Source: Gari tellinella (taxonomy: Eukaryota > Mollusca > Bivalvia > Cardiida > Psammobiidae). Taken from it: 64,000 bases of DNA. The stretch spans positions 20,674,001 through 20,738,000 of the forward strand of contig OV277863.1 in assembly GCA_922989275.2 (NCBI GenBank), in the 5' to 3' direction. Below, piece after piece: positions 23,775-36,274 of this stretch. The notes below the pieces were generated by a model. That model was not told the DNA's origin. It ran no database searches and was given only the letters and a program-made list of their open reading frames with translations. Made by a program: the position numbers and the translations under genes. Numbering within the stretch: the first letter of the stretch is position 1; each line of letters opens with the position of its first letter.

Positions 23775-24275
23775 GCTAAGCGCGACTTGTTTAAAATTTG
23801 CGAACAGTTTGCATACAGTAAAGATCCAGATCCGATGCCGCGTTACGCGGCGTCTGATCTGGATCCAAACTTGTTTGCCAGTCATATTTTAGTTTTCTGA
23901 AGTTTTGAAAGCATCAAATTGATTATGTTGTTTTTCTGCAGATGATGTGATTGCAGCAGATGACAATTCGGCATGGCAAGGATTAAACAGCAAGCTAACC
24001 TGCAGGATATTTTTCATAGAGCTTTTCAAATAGCAAGAAAGAGTAGAAACCTGAAAGTCGTTGAAATAAGCAGTCATGCGCGTTAGTGTACGAGAAGAGT
24101 GACGTCATTTTAGTCAGGGAAGTCCCTCACAACGGCCATATTACTCTTAGTTTTTTTTCTCTCTAACTAAATACTTAAGTATTTTCTTAGAGAAATTTTA
24201 AGTCAGAAAAAAAAAATCTTAGTTGAAAATGTAAGAGTTAAATTCTTAAGTGTTTCAGAATACGGGCCCAGGTTA
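23775..24275. mobile_element. MITE remnants: family A-type palindrome and a GGGCCC terminus
   Basis: A palindrome at about 23821-23880 (AGATCCAGATCCGATGCCGC, GTTAC, GCGGCGTCTGATCTGGATCC) is family A/E-like but lacks clear ends. At 24120-24272, TCTTAG/CTTAAG-rich sequence leads to GTGTTTCAGAATACGGGCCC, the inverted counterpart of the end at 14222. Confidence 0.45.
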
Positions 24276-25110
24276 CAAATTTACCACTCTACTTTCTCTT
24301 TCATTTCCTAATCACTTCGGGTCAGTTTCCGGTGTGCATTATACATATACATCGTGGGCATTATATATACTTATTTTCGTGTACTCCTGAGGTGTGGCAT
24401 TTGCTCTGAGCAGCGCATCCGTGTGAATAAGTTTTACCATGGTCAGTATTAACCCTCGAGTCGAGGATTCCTTATATTAATAATTTTTAGACATTTATAT
24501 ATGCTGATGTACATAACGAGATACAATGTGTATAAGTTACCAAATAAAATATGGCTATGTCTATATTAATATTAATAATACTAGGTCTCTACTAGTATAT
24601 AATATTATACATTATTTAACACTGATGTGAATACTTAATCACCGATTCAAATGCATATAGATCTAAGTAGAGCATCTATATTCTCTATTTAGCTCGTTTT
24701 GGGTCCAGAACAAGTTGAGGTAAATGAAGGTTTATGACTTGAAAATCGCTACCATCCTCGTTTAGCGAGTTCCGGATCTCTAACAGCAATTATGTGAGCT
24801 AGATCTGATTAAATTCTTTTCGTCAACCTACTGTAGTTTATGCAGAAATAATTCGGCTTTAGACCACTGCTTACACACGGAATTATAGGACACATTGTTT
24901 ACACACTAGAGGGTGACCTAAATTCGGACACTTCCGGTTCATCGGATCACGATATTGGAGGTGTTCTCCAAACGGTTTGGGAATACAGACAACACTATGC
25001 TATACGTGATTGTCTGTCAATATTTCCATTAGATTGCATGGTCTGAGACTGAGAGCATAAAGTTTATTGTTGTGTTGTATCATGATTAATTAGCCTACTA
25101 TTACTATACA
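24276..25110. other. Unassigned sequence
   Basis: No gene, repeat family or strong signal recognised in this 0.8 kb. Confidence 0.3.
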
Positions 25111-25111
25111 G

Positions 25112-26262
25112 GCCCGGATCCAGAAATTTCTGAGTGGGGGGGCACACTTGGGGAGGGTATGGGAGGGGTTCCACCCCTCCCATAAGGGGGGTACGGGGGA
25201 CCTCCCCCGGAAAATTTTGGAAATTAACATCAAAATGGTGCATGCTGAGGGCATTCTAGAATGATGTAAACATCCCTATGAAACAGAAAAAAAAGTGGTT
25301 TCATAAGTCAGAAAGAAGATTTAAACGTAAACTTGAGAAGAAGAAAAATCGATTCTCAGACAACTATAATTTAGGGTCGGACATTTTTTTAATTAACACC
25401 AAAAAGATACATTCTGGGGGCATTCTAAGAAAAAAGTTTACATCAATAGAATGATGTAAATACCCAAACACCACAAAAAAGGTATTATAAGACAGAAAGA
25501 AGTTACAATCGTCATAAAGAGGGAAAAAACCCGGAACTTTTTTGAAATTAACATTAAAATGGTGCATTCTGGTGGCATTTGAGAACAATCTTCTAAGAAA
25601 GTTTACTTTAAAAGAATGATATAAATATCCTTTATGAAATCCCAAAAATGGTGTCATAAGACAGAAAGAAGATGCATGCAATTTTTTAACGATACTTGAC
25701 AAAATCAGCACTGAAAACAGTAAATAATACAGCGAAATTTTTTGAAATTAACAATAAAATGGTGCATTCTGGTGGCATTCTGAGCACATTCCTAGAAGAA
25801 AGCTTACTTCAAAAAATGGTTTAAATATCCTAAATAAAACCCTAAAAGTGGTTTCAAAAGACGGAAAGAAGATGAACATTTTTACTTGACAAAACCAGCA
25901 CTGAAAACAGTACATAATACAGTTTTTTGTTTTTTTTTAAATTAACCTTAAAACGGTGAATTCTGGTGGCATCTGAGAACATTCATAGAAGAAAGTTTAC
26001 TTCAAAAGAACGATTGAAATATCCTTTATGAAATGCCAAAAGTGGTTTCATAAGACAGAAAGAAGATGCAACTTTTCTTAACGATACTTGATAAAACCAG
26101 CGCTGAAAACAGTACATAATGTGGTGAAATCTTTTGAAATTAACAATAAAATGGTGCATTCTGGTGGCATTCTGAGAATATTCTCAAAAGAAAGTTTACT
26201 TCAAATGAATGATGTAAATATCCTTTATGAAACCCCAAAAGTGGTTCAGAGATAATGATACT
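25112..26262. repeat. Tandem array of about six ~185-bp units behind a C/G-rich head
   Basis: It starts GGATCCAGAAATTTCTGAGT with GGGG/CCCC-rich palindromic text to about 25210. Six diverged units then repeat GAAATTAACANNAAAATGGT, GCATTCTGG and GTGGTTTCATAAGACAGAAA; unit starts are near 25220, 25388, 25547, 25745, 25940 and 26135. Reverse frames are A/T-rich repeat translations. The head resembles the start of widespread invertebrate non-autonomous elements; the far end is unclear. Confidence 0.6.
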
Positions 26263-26299
26263 ACATGTTTAATATTCATAGTATAAACTGTCCCTGTCA

Positions 26300-26545
26300 T
26301 TGGGCATAGCTCATGGGGAAGTTAATAAAATTGCGACAACATGTACACTCAATGCGCAGTTCATCGGCCCTTGATGTACTCGATTATACTAAAATATATG
26401 TTGTATTCCAATATTGTTTACAAATTGGGATGGGTTTAGATTAAGCTTTTTAACTTCGATTTTGGGTGAAACTCAAAGGTATACCTATCAGGCTTCATTA
26501 CAACAGGTGAGCGGTATCAATGCCTTCAATGCCCTCTTATTTACG
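26300..26545 (+). mobile_element. 3' end of a Helitron-like element
   Basis: ACAGGTGAGCGGTATCAATG, then CCTTCAATGCCCTCTTATTT at 26505-26541, matches the 3' end of the element at 5511-7680. The preceding 200 bp match its distal interior. The 5' half is missing. Confidence 0.45.
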
Positions 26546-26993
26546 ATTAAATTCAAGGTTCTACTTTTACAATATATCACAAAATGACATAGTGCACATT
26601 GAAACTAACTCTCCCCACAAACATTACATTGACAATTCCAATAAAGACTCGTCCACGTTTTACTTTATTTAAGGTTGTTTTATACAATTTATTACAAAAC
26701 GTCAACAATGCAGAACCTGAGCGTTTATGAGCCCTCTGACCTGGATATTCGCTGTTTGTACAGAACAAGTTTTCCAGTCACTACTTAACTTTTAACATAT
26801 TCAATTTATTACAAAAGTACACACAGTGCAGGCCCCAGAAGCTCTTTATGCACTGTTTCAGTGCAGATCGGGATAAGAGGGTTCATTTACAAACCCTCTG
26901 GTCTGGGTCAGCATTGCTCGTACAGGACAAGAGTTCTGGTCACTAGTACACTGCAGTTTACTTACAGTTAATTCAAACCTAAATCATTCTCCA
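26546..26993. mobile_element. Family B MITE relics
   Basis: Two decayed palindromes, near 26705-26762 (GAGCCCTCTGACCTGG retained) and 26826-26932 (TGCAGATCGGGATAAGAGGG facing CCCTCTGGTCTGGGTCAGCA). No gene. Confidence 0.4.
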
Positions 26994-27243
26994 TTAACCC
27001 TTTGAAACCTAGTCCCGCATTTAGGCGTCCTTTCAAACAGTTTACATGTGAAAAGTGCACTTGTCCTATGCAAACAGTGAACACCCAGATCAGAGGGCTC
27101 CTTACGGAGCCCTCTGATTTGGGTCTTTACTGTTTGTCATATCGCAAAACATTGACAAAAACAACCCTTAAAGGTCAGAAATGGACTATACTTAAATGGA
27201 AACTGGGATTGTCCATTTGAAGTTTCAGGGAGGAAAGAGTTAA
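26994..27243. mobile_element. MITE family B, copy 2
   Basis: TTAA-CCCTTTGAAACC and GGAGGAAAGAG-TTAA bound a 250-bp element almost co-linear with that at 51772. The palindrome (about 27078-27138) is CCAGATCAGAGGGCTCC / GGAGCCCTCTGATTTGGG. Confidence 0.75.
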
Positions 27244-27344
27244 AACATCAAATGAATAATTCCAGTGACACTAAGAAACGATTTTTACAATACTTTATAT
27301 AATGACAGACAGTGTAGACCCAGATCGAGGACTTCTGAAGGATT

Positions 27345-27592
27345 AAGCCTTGTGCATACGCCTCTAATTTATTCATCCACTGAAAAAATTATTTCTTATT
27401 TAGACAGTCACGAATATTTCCCATAAGAAATACATTTTGTATTTATAGCCTAGTATAATTGTAGATGGTAACTTAAAGTAGGCTGGAAATAAAGCAGAAT
27501 GTGCCTGAATGCACATTCTGCTTTACTTTTCAATCTGCTTTAAGTAGTCACCTGTCAACTAAAGGCAGGCTATGGGGTAAACTGTTAAGTAA
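27345..27592. mobile_element. MITE family C relic
   Basis: A palindrome at about 27470-27543 (ACTTAAAGTAGGCTGGAAAT ... AGCAGAATGTG facing CACATTCTGCTTTACTTTTC) and the right end CTATGGGGTAAACTGTTAAG are family C. The end TTAA sequences are mutated. Confidence 0.5.
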
Positions 27593-28700
27593 CTGTCTTT
27601 TCTCATCTTTCTGTAACCAGTGTAAACGATGCGATGGTCGCAGTTTTGGAATGAATCTATTCTTCCCAACTTGCTTTTCATGGTGACAGTAACAGTGCGT
27701 GATCTGTATTTTTCCTTATAAGAACTTAACCAGACTTTCATTTCCATAGTAACCAAACTCCTGCTGCCAGGGTCTAATAGGGAACATGATGCACCTGTTA
27801 ACTGTGATCCGAATCACTAAAACGCTTATTAGGTTGAAATAGCTGTAAAACAAAGCGCTTAGAAAACATGATTAAACCAGTGTAAGGGTGTATTGTTCCC
27901 ACTACCAAACATGTGCCCCAGGGCTATAATGTTATCTAAATAAAGAAGGCACCCCGCAGTGTCAAGACAGTAAAATATAGGGGCCAAATAAGGGGCACAC
28001 GCCAATACAGTAGAACCGTAGAGCTTAGTGGTGTCTCAGAAGTTAAAAAGAGTAAGTTAAAAAAAAAAAGCCGGCTCAGCTGGGGGGGGGGGGGGCCCGT
28101 GCCCCCTGTGCCCCCCGGTAAATCCGGGACTGCTATATCTACCGGTATGTGTGTGTGTGTGTGTATTATTATATATCCAATTGGTGAAGGGAGGCAACTC
28201 TATCACTTAGTTTAAAGAGTCATGCTAGAGTTGCATCCCTTACAAACCCCGTCCATAAGCCCTAATATGAACACATGGCTATGGAATACATGTTGCTATT
28301 TCTACATTAGATTAATTGTAGTAACAAATTAAGGTAAATCACAGTTTATCATATTTAATCAAAATACGTATTTCAAGCTGACTAGACTACACGTGAAGTT
28401 GAAACTAGTATACGTAATCAAATATATTGTGGTAGATCTACACACTGTCCGTGGTATAATTAACCCTTTACTCCATTTAACCCTTTCACTGTTCAATATT
28501 TAGTAAAGATCTTAGTAACTATTGAATATGCATAGACACACTTGTTATAATAAAACAAAGAAATTGGAATATTTAAAACCTGATTACATTTTAGAAACAA
28601 AAGACAGATATATATATCAAAGTCAATAGGCAAACATAGCAGACCCTGATCAGACAGTTAAGGACTACAGGAGCTGTAAGATCTGGATCTTCTCTGTTTT
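27593..28700. other. Unassigned sequence with low-complexity tracts
   Basis: A 14-G run (28082-28095) and (GT)n at 28147-28164 are the visible features. Near 28630-28690 a decayed B-type palindrome (CAGACCCTGATCAGACAG) is seen. No gene supported. Confidence 0.35.
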
Positions 28701-29537
28701 TTATGCCCCAGAAAGGAGGCATATAGTTTTTGAACTTATTTTGTCTGTCTGTCAGTCAGTCTGTCATCCCGTCCGAAAACTTTAACATTGCTCATAAAAC
28801 TTCCTTATTAGTTCATACTTGGACACAACACCTCAATGGGACCATAGGCGTTCGGCCCGTAAGCTATGACACTAACCCCAAGCTACTACCCCCCCCCCCC
28901 CCCCCACACACACACACCTGTTTTCCATCTGCAACGCCCAAACGTTCATAAAATACCTTAAAATCCACCCATACATTCAACAAACATCATAAAATAACAT
29001 TGCCTGAAGTTTGAAAAAAAAAAAAAAATTGCTACTATATATAAGTAAAATAGTATATCTACTTGATACAAACAAAAGTCAATATTTTTTAAACTTCTTG
29101 AAACTTCTTGAAACTTCTTAAAACATTTGTTAAGGGTGTTTGTTGAACATATGGATGCATTTTGACTCATTTTGAAAGTTGCATTGGTGGGATATGGGTG
29201 GGTGGGTGGGGGTAGCAGCTGGGAGGGGTGTCATAGCCTACGCGCCGAAACCCTGTGAATGGGACAACACCTTTCAGATTATTATACATTTTTGACCTTG
29301 ACCCCATAAATTACATTGACCTTGATGATCTAATTTTTTTTAAAAATTGCCCATAACTTCCTTACAAGTCAATGGATTTACCTCATACTTAGACACAACA
29401 ACCCGTGGGACAGCACCTTACAGTTGAAATAACGTTTTTTATGCCCCAAAAGCTAGGCTTTGGCGGCATATAGTAATCGCACCGTGCGTGTGTGTGTGGG
29501 GTGGGGGTACACACGCTTGTACGGAGCATATCTCATA
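28701..29537. mobile_element. 'TATGCCCC' repeat segments, one interrupted
   Basis: Two 5'-type ends, TTATGCCCCAGAAAGGAGGC (28700) and TTATGCCCCAAAAGCTAGGC (29439), both followed by GGCATATAGT, mark members of one family. The second is broken at CATATCTCATA-TA (29538) and plausibly resumes at 36326 (CCTTACCAGCTAGGGATTCC). Confidence 0.45.
28847..29262. mobile_element. C-rich TIR element inside the TATGCCCC repeat
   Basis: The left arm AGGCGTTCGGCCCGTAAGCT, ATGACACTAACCCCAAGCTA is answered by GTAGCAGCTGGGAGGGGTGT, CATAGCCTACGCGCCGAAAC. Beyond the arms, ACATTCAACAAACA faces TGTTTGTTGAACAT-like text. Poly-C at 28889-28905 and (CA)n lie just inside the left arm. Related half copy at 11155. Confidence 0.6.
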
Positions 29538-29730
29538 TACAGTCAAACCTGTATTAAGAGACCTTCCATGGGAGTTCGCAAATAAGTCACATATGACAGG
29601 TAGTCTCTTAAAACAGGCACAATTTTGATGTAGTGCAATTTGTTATGTACATCTGCATATGTGTGATAGCTATTTATTTTTCAATTAATATAATAAATGG
29701 AATAATTTGAATTAGGTAATAAACTATGAA

Positions 29731-30655
29731 TTAAGGATGTCGGTCTGTCTTTTTGAGCATTATGAAATTTCCGAAAAATTTTACGAACTCGTTTTCAAAA
29801 AAATGGTAAGAACTAATTTTTGGTGAATGCATACAGTAATAAAACACTATTTTCCCGGGGAAAAATTGGATTTTCGTTCCGGAAGGGACTTTTTAAGTTG
29901 CATGTCCTATTCGTAGTCAACAGCATACACTGTTTTCATAGGTAGGTTGTATTTTGTTACATCCGATTTCATTTCAATTTCTCAGAATATAAGCATGAAA
30001 TTTTCATGGTAGTACAGTTTTAGTATAAATTATAGATAACTCAATAGATAAAATTAAATTTTTTGGAAAAAAAATATTTTTGGTAAAAGTACACAAAAAA
30101 TTGAAAAAATGAGAAAAAATGGATTTTTTAGATAAAATGATCTATATCTTTTTTAAAAGATACGGGACCCTGTGTTTTTATTTGCTTTTTCACTAAAACT
30201 TTTTGTTTGCAAGGCTAAAAACAACAAATAAAAAATTTGGTATTTAGTTTGCTACAATTTGTAGGGCAATTTTCACAGTGCCTTATTCTCCCATTATAAA
30301 AAAGTGGGTGGGGTAAATTTTACTCCTTTCTGGTGAAATCAAATATTTTTATTTTGGATCTTGAAAAAACATTATTTTCAGGGTTTATTCTTACTATGGT
30401 AATATAAATTAGGATACTTTTGGTACAAATAGATTGTTTAAATAAAGATTGAAAAACCGTAGTACAAAAAAGTAGGAGTTTTTATGAAGCTTCAATTTTT
30501 GGGGGCTAGCCTTGAAAAATCTCAAATTGTGAAAAAGAAAGGTCCGGTACCCCCACTTTTTTCACCAGTTTTGTCATAGAAACTAATTTTACTATCAGTA
30601 TGCAAAGTTTGAAGAATTTGGTATTTACTTTACCAAGGTGCACCTACCCCCTTAA
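29731..30655. mobile_element. Candidate 925-bp TTAA element
   Basis: It begins TTAAGGATGTCGGTC and ends GCACCTACCCCCTTAA; 11 of 15 end positions are inverted matches. The interior shares phrases with the element at 19866 (GGGTAAATTTTAC, AATTTGGTATTTA). No coding sequence. Confidence 0.4.
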
Positions 30656-30775
30656 ATACATTTGAAATAATCTCTAGCATTTGAAAAACATAATTTGTTT
30701 ATGAAACTCATTTTCAACAAACCCTTTGTATCTAATTGGAAGCTTGAAGCAAATGTGACAAGTAATGAAGTATAA

Positions 30776-30891
30776 TAATAATAATAATAAATAATAATAA
30801 TAAAGACTTTATTTCAAGAGGGTAACACAATTAGAACACACAAGCAACTAATCTCCCTTGTGGCCCTCAAACATTTGTACAGATATTTACA
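30776..30891 (-). mobile_element. LINE 3' end with ATT-type microsatellite tail
   Basis: On the minus strand, ATGTTTGAGGGCCACAAGGG ... GTTACCCTCTTGAAATAAAG leads into TCTTTATT and a (TTA)n tail (30776-30806). An AATAAA and a 3-bp microsatellite end are typical of CR1/L2-like LINE 3' ends. This is probably the 3' end of the LINE at 32553, separated from it by about 1.65 kb of inserted sequence. Confidence 0.55.
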
Positions 30892-32541
30892 GATACAAAA
30901 CACATTCAATCCTATCTACGCGCATATATCTACTTGTCATTTATTATCAATGTACATGAGGAAATTGTACTTGTCGAAAACTGACAGTGAAGACCCAGAC
31001 CAGAGGGCTACCTAAGGAGTCCTCTGATCAGGATCGGCATTGACAGCGTTTATGAACAGAACAGATGTTCAACACATCTATATTAGCCTTTATCCAGATT
31101 AGACTCTATCATTCTCACATTAAGACCCGCAATTTAGTGCAAAACCGTCGTATCTTCGATTTACATTTATCCAAGGATACGGTAGTATTGCACTGAGTAG
31201 ATCTACATGAGTTACCTCTGTAACTCTGCAACATTGGACATATATTCAATAAACAAATCAACAAATATTTGACTTATACTTTTAGATCTTTAAATTTTGA
31301 ACTCACAACATAAACCAATTGTTTGTTCCCATGACCCGTCACGACACTGTATACAAACATAGCAATAATGACGTTGTAAGAATGACGTCATAAATCATGG
31401 GGGGGGGGGAGGGGGGGGGGGGGAAAATAGTGTACTATTTATATAAACTGGGAAATCCTTTGTCAAATATTTGTGACGTAATTATTATTACATTGCGTCA
31501 TAATTGACACATAAGACCACGTGGTGGTAACCCATAGCGACGAGTATACTCGTCATTTATCCCTACGAAAAGTACATTTTTATGCAAACAGTGTAGACCC
31601 CGATCGGAGGACTCCTTAAAAGTATATTTTTATGCAAACAGTGTAGACCCCGATCAGAGGGAGCCCTCCGATCAGGATTCCCACTGCTTGTCATTCAACA
31701 GTGAAAACCAAGATTGAAGGGCTCATATATGTAAAGGAGTCCTCCGACCCGATCCGTTTAATGATACGATCAAATATCGTTATTGTTCAATACATTTAAG
31801 TTGATTCAACCCTATCGCCGAGTATACTCGTCATTTGTTTGCAGTCTACTTATAAAAATACTTGTGCCGTACGCTTACAGTGAAGATCCAAATCTGAGGG
31901 CTCCCTGACGAGTCTCCGATCAGGATCTGCACCGTCTGATCATACGGTGACATTCAATAATATCAACGAATAAATTCATCGATTACTTAGTAGATCCACA
32001 CATGTAGTAAATTTAATGTATGTCAACTGTATAGACCCAGATTAGAGGGCTTCTTTAGTAGTCCTCTTACCAGGATCGGCACCGTCTATGGATACGATCA
32101 TAATTATGTCGAAATCTAATAACATGCTCAAACCAATCGAGGAGCATGTGCGTCATTTTCAAACAGTGTGTCTATGAAAAGTATATTTGTCGTTTGCTAA
32201 CGGTAAAGACCCGGATCTGATGGCTCCTAAAGGAGTCCTCCGATCCGGATCTGTACCGTCTATGCATACGATCACGCATTATAATTACTTAAGTAGATCT
32301 AACCCTATCGACGATTATTATCGTCATTTACTAACAATGTACCTAGAAGAGTCACTTGTCGCATGCAGACTGTTCCCGATGAATGTGAGTTGTATATGCC
32401 CCAAGTACAGGCCTGCATGCAGCATTCGAATATGGACAAACAGCAGATATATGGGCAAAACAATCAAAGAAGCAAGTACATATATTAACAAACAAACAAT
32501 ATGCCGTTAGCTTATTAAAAGCAAAGGAAGAACAATTTTGC
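30892..32541. repeat. Degenerate array of B-like palindromes in the LINE 3' region
   Basis: At least six diverged units carry GTAGACCCCGATC(A/G)GAGG facing AGTCCTC(C/T)GATCAGGATC, then CACCGTCTATG and ACGATCA, with GACGAGTATACTCGTCATTT between some units. Palindrome centres are near 31010, 31600, 31652, 31900, 32065 and 32220. TATTTACA occurs at both margins (30884-30891 and 32542-32549), a possible 8-bp target duplication. A run of Gs broken by one A lies at 31399-31423. Confidence 0.5.
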
Positions 32542-32552
32542 TATTTACAAAA

Positions 32553-35500
32553 TTAGATACCATTCTTCATCCAATGGATGCAATTTTTATGAAATACTTC
32601 TTTGGATGAAGAGATCCTAATATGTTGAGGAAGACAGTTCCAAATAGTCGGTCCTGCAAAAGCAAGACTTTTCCTGTACATTTCAGTTTTCGGCTGAGGA
32701 AGTAAGTAATTATTTAAGGTTGTAGATTTTAAACATGGGACTGTTTCATCTTCTAAATTTCTCCTTTGAAAGAGTTCGTTAATGTATTCGGGACATGCAT
32801 TGTTTGAAACTTTGTACATAAATTTAGCTTTGCGTAAAAAGATCCTTTCAAAAATAGTCAAAATATGAAGATCATTCATTGACTGTTTTATATCATCATA
32901 TTCATAATCAACAATACCCTTACATGCTCTTTTTCGGAGTCTTTTAACTTTAGCAAGACAAGTTTGAGAATAAGAAGACCACACAATATTGCAGTAATCA
33001 ATGTGGGGTTGAATAAAACTCTTATAAAATATAGTTCTGTGATCAGTAGATAGATATTTACTTATTTGTGATAATAGCCAAATGTTTCTTGAAATTTTTA
33101 ATGCAACATATTGAAGGTGTTCTGTCCATGTCAGGTTTTCATCTACTTGAACTCCAAGGATTTTATTACATGAGACCATTTTTAATCTTTTATCATCATC
33201 TGATATTATATCAAGGGATTTGACTGCTAAGTGGTCACGCCTTTGTCTTGTAGTAATCAACATATATTTTGTTTTTTCGAAATTTATAACCATTCCATTT
33301 TGTCTGCACCAAGTTGATAATCTATTAAGAGCTTCTGATAAATTCCGTTCAATGACCTGCTGAGATTTATTAATATCAAACAGAGTGGTGTCATCGGCAT
33401 ACATATCAGTAACTACATTATTGGTTCACAGTGGCAAATCGTTAATGAACAGTAAAAACAGTAAGGGTCCTAGAATTGAGCCCTGAGGCACTCCGCATGT
33501 AACAGATTGATAAGATGATAATTCATTTGCAACTTGCACCATCTGCTTTCGATCAGTTAGGTAAGATTTAAACCAATTTATTGTTGAGTTACAGAGTTGA
33601 TATGCTTTTAGTTTGTTAAGAAGAATATTATGGTCGACGAGATCAAATGCTTTTCTAAAATCTACTAAGATAACTCCTATACTAGTGCCCCTTCATTTAG
33701 CACCTTAAGCCATTTCTCAACTAAATTAATAAGCGCTGACTCACATGAATGGTTTAGTCTGAATCCAGATTGGTTCATACATATTAGACTATGGCTTTCA
33801 AGAAACTTCATTAAAGTGTCATGGACATGCTTTTCAATAAGTTTGGATATAATTGGGAGAACGGAAATGGGTCTATAATTATTAACGTCTTCATGCGAGC
33901 CATTTTTGTGTAAAGGTTTGACTTTTGCTTCTTTCCACTTGCTAGGGAATGTGCTAGTTTGAATGCTTAAATTACAAAGATAAGTTAAACTTTCCGCTAT
34001 ATATGGAGCTGCTATACGCAGTAATCGTGGTCCTATACTGTCATTTCCAGTTGCCTTAGATACATCAAGGGTGGATAAATATTTCAATACTTTGTCGTGG
34101 CATACTAAGGGAATTTCAAACCAATTGTTTTCAATTGTAGCAAATTTCTCTTTACAAAAATGAAAAAGTTTTACGTGAGAGGTTGAGTCCAGTGGCTCTT
34201 TGAGATTGCTTACAACATTTATGAAAAATTCATTAAAAATGTTGGCAATTTCCTTGCTGTCATAAACGTGTTCATCAGCATGTCTTATTGAGAATATAGC
34301 GCTTTTATTTGCATTTCCCCCCTTCCCTGCTCCAAATTCATTGAAAAGTTTCCATACATTTTGCGGATTATTACCAGACTGTTCAAGGATTGTTTCATAA
34401 TTATTTTGCTTAGCCAATCGAATTAGTTTGCACACATTATTCCTTGAAATTTTGTATTCCTCTTCTTTACCTAGAGATTTAAGCTTGTCACGATATTTTA
34501 TGGCGTCTATAATTTCAGATGTTATCCATTTTGGTTGAGTTTGACGTTTAACTCGGTGTTCTTTTATCGGAAGGTGTTTGTCAATAACTTCATTTAGTAA
34601 AGAATACCAAGAGTCAATAGCATCATCGACATCGTCAAACACTTAAATTACATCCCATGGTACTTGCTCTAAATCTTTTGTGAAACTGTTTTCGTCAAAC
34701 GTTTTAAATGATCTATAAGAAATGGTGTGGTGAGAGTGCTTGTTTTCCCTATGTCTGATTTTTCTAGTTAGAAAAACAGGAAAATGATCACTTAAGCCTA
34801 TGCATGGTACATCTACCAATGTGATATTTTTGGGACAATTTGAGTATATATGATCAATGAGAGTGCAACTTTTCCCACAAACTACCCTAGTTGGTTTATC
34901 TACATGTTGATAAAATCCATATGAGGTCATGTATTCAGTCCATTGACTTTTAATGTGACCATTTAATAAGTCTTTGTTAAAGTCCCCTAGCAAAATGACT
35001 TCCTTTTGTTCGTCAAGGACATTTTCAATGAATTCATCAAAATCATCATTCCAGGAATTTTTTGAATTAGGGTTTCTGTATATAAATCCAGTCAAAAACG
35101 ATTTGCTATATTTCGGGAATATTTCAAGCCATATATGTTCAATATTGGTTGACTCAAGAAGTTTTCTCTGTACGCAAGTTACATCCTCTCTTACATACAC
35201 AAGTAAACCGCCTGAACCTTCCATATTATCTTTTCTAAATAACCTAAATCGTGGTATCTGAAAAGCAGAATCCGGATGATTTGGTCCGATTTTACTTTCA
35301 GACAGGCCAAGTATAGCAATATCATTTTCATCTGATTGCAACATAATTTTGATTTCATCTATTTTACTTCTAATACCCCTTACATTGAGGTGTCGATCAT
35401 GCATGCCTTTGCCTCTAAGACCTAAATTAACCATACTGTTTTTGGCATACAATGGCGTCTCATTTTCAATATTAGAGTTTTCTGTTTCATAAGAGTATAA

Positions 35501-35764
35501 AGATATTTCAACAGATTCATCATTAGCTACTGTCGTTTGATCATAAACATTTGCCTCCATGACCAAAGTTGTGTTAGTCTCATTTGTACTTGATATGACT
35601 GATTCAAATTCAGGATTAGATGTCTTAATAAATTTTGGCTTTGGTCTTGAACTGCATATTTTTTCAACTTTGTGTGAGATCCTTGTTATTTGACACTGGC
35701 AAATAGTAAGCGGTAATTCACATTTCGAGCATTGCTCGTAAAGAACATTGTACTTATTTTTAGA
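32553..35764 (-). pseudogene. CR1/Jockey-type LINE, endonuclease-reverse transcriptase, inactivated
   Basis: Read from 35764 downwards. An N-terminal Cys-rich stretch (EQCSKCELPLTICQCQI) comes first. The apurinic endonuclease follows, with LNVRGIRSKIDEIKIML, LGLSESKIG, VILLGDFNKDLLNG, LIDHIYSN and LSDHFPVFL. The reverse transcriptase holds NYRPISVLPIISKLIEKHV, NQSGFRLNHSCESALI, GVILVDFRKAFDLVDHN, GVPQGSILGPLLFLLFINDL and the catalytic MYADDTTLF, ending near HPL-side residues at 32553. Disabling changes are few: a TAA at 34643, a 2-nt insertion near 33677-33680, and a TGA just upstream of the YADD box (about 33427). This suggests a fairly young copy. The 5' end is truncated or replaced beyond 35764. 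It lies inside the TA composite, antisense to the plus-strand gene. Clade within the Jockey/CR1 group is not resolved. Confidence 0.9.
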
Positions 35765-36274
35765 TATGGTTTATGCATACTTTGATACATGTGCTATACA
35801 ATAGTTCAGTAGAAGTTAGTAAAGTAATAATAGATCTCATTAACTTTATGGATACAAAGTTACATTTTTATTAAATTAGAATTGTATTTACAATTTACAC
35901 ACATTTAACAAGATCATATTAGAGCTCTATCACTAGTATATAAACCTATTTCAATTTATTTCCTACAATGTTTTATGTTTATCCCATGGTGTATGTTTAT
36001 ACCTGGGTGATAATGAAATATTGTTCTTTTTTTCTGACTCTAAGTAAACACTCAAATGTGTTAATGTCACACATCAAAAAACTAATTGTTAAACCATAAA
36101 TGTTTGACCATGTGCTAGAAAGTGTTAAAACGCTACCTTAAAGTCTTTAAATACAGGTTGATAATTGCTGAAGGGGGTCATATTTCATGGTCACTTGTCA
36201 CATAAGACAGGTAGTCTCTTAATTCAGGGTCAATATATAGTAAAAACTGTTGGGGGCCTCAAGTAAGGTCACAT
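35765..36274. other. Unassigned sequence upstream of the LINE
   Basis: AT-rich, no gene. ACAGGTAGTCTCTTAA-type terminal sequence of the TA composite begins near 36198. Confidence 0.3.

Noticed and set aside
14222..24272. A single 10-kb element between facing GGGCCCGTATTCTG ends
   Set aside because: The ends are common short MITE termini, and many independent elements and a pseudogene lie between; one element is not supported.
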